In this document: one piece after another, positions 49,701-57,300 of the stretch
Layout: the number at the start of each line of letters is the position of its first letter
Position numbering within the stretch: position 1 is the first letter of the stretch
Assembly: GCF_003589595.1 (NCBI RefSeq)
Contig: NW_020653200.1
Coordinates: forward strand, 1,395,726 to 1,459,725
Direction of reading: 5' to 3'
DNA length: 64,000 bases
Source of the DNA: Hyposmocoma kahamanoa
Lineage: Eukaryota; Arthropoda; Insecta; Lepidoptera; Cosmopterigidae
Program-made: the position numbers and the translations under genes
The notes under the pieces: generated by a model
The model's database searches: none
Seen by the model: the letters and a program-made list of their open reading frames with translations, nothing else
Told to the model about the DNA's origin: nothing

Positions 49701-52700
49701 GTTATTTGGTACAGTTGTTATTATGCCACAGACAAAATTCACAGAGAGTTCGACAACGACGTCAAATTCGAAACACCCTGTATATTTATGTGTGGGATCA
49801 ATTAAATTGCCTATCTCTTACAGCCAACAAATCGAAAAATGTAGTTACCGACCTGAAAGGACAAAATACACACATCAAAAAAAGTTTGCGATCACTTCGA
49901 AAAACTGAAATCTTTTTTGTTACTGTAGATTATATTATGATTTTTTCTTCTTTTTAGATTCTTTATTTAAAAATAAATTAGAACATAAAACAATGACCCC
50001 GTTCAATTGTTTTTTCATATAAAAAGGCTTTCAGTCCTAGCTTACGCTCATTCAGAAATCTGATTTAGTCAATTATAAGCGATTCAAGATATTTTTCGCG
50101 GAAAGTTGTGATTGAAAAAATGCCAAGAGGATTATCAGAGGTTTTACGAGCTAGAATAGTAACTTTGAGGGAAGAAGGATACACCGCGAGAGTAATAGCA
50201 CGCAGACTTGCTATATCCAAATCCTGTGTCGTGGCTACGTTGCAGAGGTATCACGGAATGGGGAATTTAGCTGACCGACCCCGCAGCGGTCGCCCAACTG
50301 TTTTGACAGCTGCCCAAAAGCGCTATATTAAATTGCTGGCAGCCCGTGATCCAACAATCAACGCCACTAAAATAAAAGCAGAAGTCAGGGCCGCCTCTGG
50401 GCTTGAAGTTAGCACGCAGACCGTTCGCAATTGCTTGCACCAGGCTGGATTACGAGCACGGAGGTCTTGGCGAGCTCCGCTCAATTCCCGGCAACGTCAA
50501 CAACGAAGATTGCAGTGGGCTAGACTTCGGCAAAATAAAGAAGGTGAGGACGAAAACATTTGGCAAAACTGTCTCTTCGTTGACGAATCCCGAATCAGCA
50601 CTCATCCAGATAACCGACGTGTCCGTGTCTGGAGAAGACCAGGCGACCGTGAAAGACAAAGAACTGCCACTGGAACAGTTCAGCAAGGCGGAAAATCGGT
50701 GTCCTTTTGGGGTGGCATTATGATTGGAGCTAGAACGCCTTTGATCCCGTATCGGGGCTTCATGACAGCAGACATGTACAAAGCAGTTGCTATTGATGAT
50801 ATCGTCAGACCATTCCGAGTAAACCATGGGCACCAATTTGTACTGGTCGATGATAATGCGCCCGCACATCGAGCTCAACGAGTCAATGCTGCTCTTCAAG
50901 AATACGATATCACACGATTAAACTGGCCTGCCGGCTCGCCCGACTTAAACCCAATAGAGCACGCGTGGGATGCTCTTAAACGAGCAGTATGGAACCGTGA
51001 GCCACGTCCCCAGACAATTCCAGAGCTCAGGGAGGCCGCTATTGAAGAATGGGATAGGTTACCCCAGGAAATGCTGGATAACTTGATCCTCAGCATGCCC
51101 AGGAGGATCTTCGCATGTATTCGAGCCAGGGGAGGAGTTATTTTATATTGAATTCACACCTTTTAATAATAAATTGTTGTTTAAGTTTAATTAAACAGTC
51201 TTTTTCTTTCTATGAAATTTCTATCACTATTACATTATGATTAATGGCTCAATTTTTTTAAATAAAAAATAAAAAATTGTTTTATATTTTAATTTCAAAC
51301 AGGGTATTCCTATTTAAAGAAAGCATACAACATAGATTTTTTCTTGATAAAGTTAAATTTAAAGAATTATAGGAGCTTATGCTATTGATCGCAAACTTTT
51401 TTTGATGTGTGTATATTGTGTGTACAATCAAGAGCACGTCAAGCTTGACACATTGTACTTTGCACCGTTCTTATCATAAGCGGCATAGAGTTGTATTTAA
51501 ATTTTAAGTGTCAAGTTTAACGTGCTTTTGACCCTGTACAATGTGTATTGAGATGTTCGCCTGCGTGCTACTAGCTATCTATATTTCAGTCTCATTATAG
51601 ATAATTATTCTTTGTTTAATTGTCGACCTCGGTTAAGCAAGAGGTTCTTTGAACTGAGTAAAACTTGAAGTGTTTTTATTTTTATATTACATTTCATAAA
51701 TATTTTTCACGTTGGTAGGTCAATGCATATAACCAAAATTCCAGTGCGCCCATTGTTCTCTGTCCTGTGTGGTTTATTGATCACCACGCCACGCAGTAGT
51801 TTCGAATTATTACGTTTCAAACAGGTGAAATTAAAACAAAAAACTCCTAATACCTATAAGTAAGACATTGTAATATGGTAACTCCATACAAACGTAGCAG
51901 CGTAGCTAGTATGTGTACGCGCCGGCCGCGAGCCGTGTACGTACACATTCGCATGATCTCGCGATGTATTCGCATGGCATAGCAAGGGTCGTCTGTCGTC
52001 GGGCGCGCACAAGACGCGCTATGACTTTAGATGGAGTTACCATACTTGTCTTATTATCAATGATCGGTATTAAGGGAGTTAATTACCTAAAATTGGAACG
52101 TTTTTTTAGTATGGACATATCCATTTCGTGAAATAATAAAAAAATTCCGGAATTCATATATCATATCAAAGCATATAAAATTTAGACGTCGAATCAAATT
52201 TATGTAGGTATTTTCAGTTTTATTTATATGTATATATTCATCATAATAATAACAATGTACCAAAAAAAACCAGCTTGTGCAAAGGAGAAATATATCTCAA
52301 AGAAGGATGGCGACATCCCGTGTATTTTGTGGCCCAGTGTTTTTGTCGACGTGCATTAAAGAGACCTATCAATACTTGTAATTCATTAACAAAGCATCAA
52401 AAAAGCTAATTGATACAGCCTGTAGAAGCTGGGGTTATAAACTTGATACAGGTTATGTTTATAACATTGTCCTGTATTTCGCTTCAGATGTTTGTTCGTA
52501 GTAGCAGAAAACAACAAGTTTTCAGTTTGTTTCTAAAAATAATAAAGAACTTGCTGAATATTTCTAAATCTGTCAAACTTTGCCACATTTAATACAACGT
52601 TAACATATTCTGTCCCACTGAAAATTAAATCTGCCCAAATAGCAGAAATCTGCCACAAATGGTCACACTGTTTTCAATCTCAAAGTGACATTGACATTGG

Positions 52701-54254
52701 CAAGAGGTCTCTTGGCAAAACGTTCCTTTGCTAACTTTCGTATCTATCATTTAAATATTGTGTAAACATTTTTGTCACATTATGTTTAATTTTTTACTTT
52801 ATATTATTATTGTTTAATTGATTATTTGATTAGGTATTTTATAGCTTTAATGTTTTATTGGTGTACTATAAAATAACCAATACTTTAGGTAGGTAAACAT
52901 TCAATCATGCTTAAAATGAAACGTATATACAAGAACGTTACCTAATTTATGATCGAACTGAATCAATAGCGTTGTGTTCTTGCATCTGTTCTAAAATACA
53001 TTGTTTTGCAATTTCTTTATGCCCGACTTCTAAAATATACAAAAATATATTAATAAATGTGCATAAACTAAAACGTAAAATTATACTAGCAACATCCATG
53101 AACGGCACTTCGTTGATTTTGGGTCAGCTTTCGCCATCCTTCTTTGTGGAATAAATAAGGTGCGCGTTGAACATTCAAGTGATCTGAAACTATGCAATAT
53201 CTTTCAAAAAATTCAAGACTTCTCTAGACCTGGGCACATATGTTACTCACAAACGACTAACAAAGTTAGTCGACCACTTTTTATGCGAGAAATTTCACAT
53301 AGTATACGTTTTTTTATTCGGAACAACAACAGCTGTAAATAACGATATACAATGAATATTTCTAGGTAAAGCTAGTCAACGCCCAACGCCAATCACAGCT
53401 GTCCACATTTTTATTTTCAAATATCTAAATTATGGTAAGATGCAATGGCGCTTTCGTGAAACGCGCCATTGCATCGCTACACTTGCGATTTACAGGCAAT
53501 TGCATCGATGCAAATGCGCTACTGCACCGATACGAACGCGCGATTGCATCGATGCAATCTTCTGTATAAATCCCAAGTGTAGCGATGCAATCGCACGTTT
53601 TCATCGATGCAATCGCGTGCTTGCATCGCTGCTTAAATTAGCGCGCGTGTGTAAACGTAACCGCTCTTCAAGTTAACCTCCATGTGTGATTTTATTTCTT
53701 ATTTTCTTCCATCGATTATCTGTTTTAATTATACACTTTTAATTTTTTTTTAAATAACGCTCCTGTGCAGGGCACGAAACTAATTCTAAAAATGAATTTT
53801 CTTTTCATATTATATTTCGCACTAGCAAAGGTTTCAAATGAATTCGCAAAGCTCTCTGAAATAATCCTTGCAAAATATTGTGTTTAAATTTGTTAAAACT
53901 TGCATAACTAGGTATACTTATCGAGTTCTTAGGTTTTCGCGATTGTTACGCATAGGAAATGATGACTGAGTCAACCGTCACCATGGGACCTGTAAAGGAT
54001 CCGAAACGTTGGTTTGTTAGAAAAAAAACAAAAAAACACGAAATTGTTTGAAAAAACACGATACTTATTTTACTTTATCTGACCAAGTGACGGTATGTAG
54101 AAGTCGTGGGTCTGGTGTGAAATTATAGGCACATGGGACTTGTCAACTTGTTTCTCAGGGTGCCAGGAGCAGTGGCAGTGCCCCTCAAATCTGTCTGATT
54201 TAAAGCTCTGAGTGGTACGGCAACTGTTACGGACAGGCGTGTGTAGTTATTATA

Positions 54255-54302
<48 letters not shown>

Positions 54303-54312
54303 NNNNNNNNNN

Positions 54313-54360
<48 letters not shown>

Positions 54361-57300
54361 TGTGTGTGTGTGTGTGTGTGTACATTATAATAACTACACA
54401 CTATGTATAACTAAATTCTGGTAAGTAATCATCAAATCAGAGGGTGGGTATATATAACTATGTATATATTATACACGGGCCAACCAGATGACTCCACCTG
54501 ATTAATGTAACACTAATTACTGTGTTTAGATGAATACTTTAGAAATATATTATAATTTTGTTTTTTTTATTTTTTTCCTTTCAGCTTTCTATAGTGCCGG
54601 GTCTTTAGAGGGATGTATTATCCACACTATGTTATTTAGTACAAGAAGAGGAAGGGAAAATACTGCCACACAAAATTGTTGTTACAAAATTGTGTACAAA
54701 ATTATACACTTGAAATTAAGATGAATAATAGGATCTCTGATTATTGCTCACAAAAGCTATGTTACAAAGGAATTGAGAATATATTGATAATTTGGAAGGA
54801 ATTGCTTCTATTTTCGTACACTCCTGGGCAGCAAAAGCTCGTATCTGTTACTAGGCCGAAATGAAGAGGTCATCACCGAGCAATAAATCTTAGGTCATTC
54901 GATGTCACAGGTTCGCTTTGTTATATTTTCTATTAAGAGTGTTTGTGTACTCGTTATGTTGTAAAGACATCATTAGAAGTTAAATGAAAGTCAGATGAAT
55001 GATAATGATTATGAATGAACAAACAAACACCATCGCAAGTTTAAGAGCACCCACAGAGGAATCAGTAAAATGTAAAATGGTTTCCATATAAAGTATTACT
55101 GTAATGACTCATATACGATCTACTGTTTGACGCGGATCTCCACTACTAACCGGCCCCTTGTAGTGTTTACACACCAATGTACTTACTGGTCTCAATAAGT
55201 ATAGGGAATCGAACCCAGGACATCCTCATCTGTGTCCTCACAGTGTTAACCGTTGGAACGCCAAGATTGTCGTTATATAGAAATTCATTCAATTTTGACG
55301 CCAATTAATAAAAAGGAAAGAAGTAAGGGAACAAATAGTGGAATACAAAGCGCTTCGCACAAACTGACAGTATCCCGTAGGATTGGATGCAGATTCAATT
55401 ACATTGACAATCTTGGATGGACAGAATGACTAAAAAATGTATTAAGACAGGTCACTTGACGGATGTGAATTCGGTTGTTTAGTTGCAATTTTACAAAAAC
55501 GATATTTACACAAACCGAAAATCGCATTAGTTACTTTGCAAAGAACTATAGATTTAGTATATGGGTACCTATATACTCAATCTATGCAAAGAACCTACTG
55601 AAACTTCTTTGGTATCAAGTTTTGCCTCCAGCGATCAAACATCCCGTCGCTCACATCCTACGGCAACATGACGTTGACGTGAATGATGTACAGTCAGATT
55701 TTTTTTAATGAAATGAATAGAATCATTCATTTAGAAATTATCGCTAATATTAATATTTAAGTAAATGATTTTTTTTCGTACAGTAAAATAAAATAAAAAG
55801 TATTTTGGGTTTATTTCTAATGCTGCAAGTGATAAATTTGCAGTAAATAATACGTAATAAAATTTTTCACACGTTAAGAAGCAACTTATATAAATTGATA
55901 ATAGTTACGTATGCATAAATACATATACTCATTTTTAGTAGCAGTAGAGGTCATAAATCGTCATATCAGGTAATAAAAAAAACACTTTAGAATAATATAA
56001 GTGAAATGGTATTTAAAAAAAATCCTAACAGAATAACCTAACAGATAGTGCATTCAGACTTAAATGTATTAAATTTGCTATTTTTCCTAAGATTTATAGT
56101 ATTTTCCACTGGTTATCCTTAACCCGTTCAAGAAAGTACGTAAAGAGTACCGCACACTAAAATGTTTTAAATACTGTTTTGTTTGTGCCGTAGTTTATAT
56201 TGATCCAAACTGTTCAATGTATATCATTGTATTTATCAGTACGTTATTAATGTTAATATGTCTCTATGAAGAAGCAGTAGGCGACTAGACAGAGAAAGCA
56301 CATGGAAAGCACACTGCAAAGCTCGAGGCACTTGGTTTTTTGAATAAATTATTTTATTACTCTCACATGGCTTTCATAGGACTAAAATACAGAGTTTTAT
56401 TACTGTACTGTAATGCGCATTATGAGAATCTGGTGTCACTAAAAGAGTTTATCCCTGTATGACTAATCACCAGGCTCCCTCCCTTTAAGCTAAGGTTAAT
56501 TACTCCTGTTACTTACAAAAAAATAGCTTTGCAGAAATTAAAAAGTTTTGAGATCCATATAGCGCAATGAAGCAACCCATATAATAGTACGTCGTTACTG
56601 TCCAAAAACGGGTTAACTAAATAAATAAATACAAATAGCAAAACCTAAAAAATAGTTTGCATTACAATATGCATGAAAGCGAAATAAACAGTGGCGTATC
56701 TTCGAACTCCCAAAGTCATTTTATCACCAACGTGCACCGGTGCTAAAAGCCTGGGATGAAATATTCCCAGCATATTGGCTTCCAATGTCAAGTTCAGATT
56801 CAGCCAATCGATACCTAGTGCGATTTTGCACTTGTCCACCTGTTACATAGCTAGCTATGTAGCATGAAGTGAATTCTCTTTGCGCATATATGAAATGAAA
56901 TACACGAAATAGAATGTAATTGTTTTGGAATACAATGTGTGACATTGAAAAATTTTAGCATGAAATAAAATTACTATAGGTTTATTACAGTTTTTCATAC
57001 ATTTTTTGTACGATGGCCAATTTTTTTGTTGATGGACAAAATTTTTTTGTCAGCTTCATATCCCAAAGTATTAACTACCACAATATTTTCAGATTTTAAT
57101 CCAGAAAACAAAAAACAATGGTTTTTTTCACATATGAAAATGTTCATGACACTATAAAAGACCTAAAGTCCTTTGTTCATTAGACTATCGTCCATAATTC
57201 CCTTTTCCTTGCTGTTGTAATACCCGGCAGTCGCTATAAGTGGATTCTGCTAATAATTAGTATTTGGTACTAATACACAACAAAGCAAATCACGATATTA

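Larger units (their letters stand above)
49869..51411 (+). mobile_element. complete Tc1 transposon
   Basis: 1543 bp, bounded by perfect 26-bp terminal inverted repeats (49869-49894, starting CACACATCAAAAAAAG, against 51386-51411) and flanked by TA at 49867-49868 and 51412-51413, the Tc1/mariner target duplication. The single transposase frame is intact. It lies in intron 1 of the Ras-like gene in the opposite orientation. Perfect ends and an open frame indicate a young, possibly still mobile copy. Confidence 0.95.

Noticed and set aside
50450..50899. 149-codon minus-strand frame opposite the transposase
   Set aside because: Shadow of the intact Tc1 transposase on the other strand.
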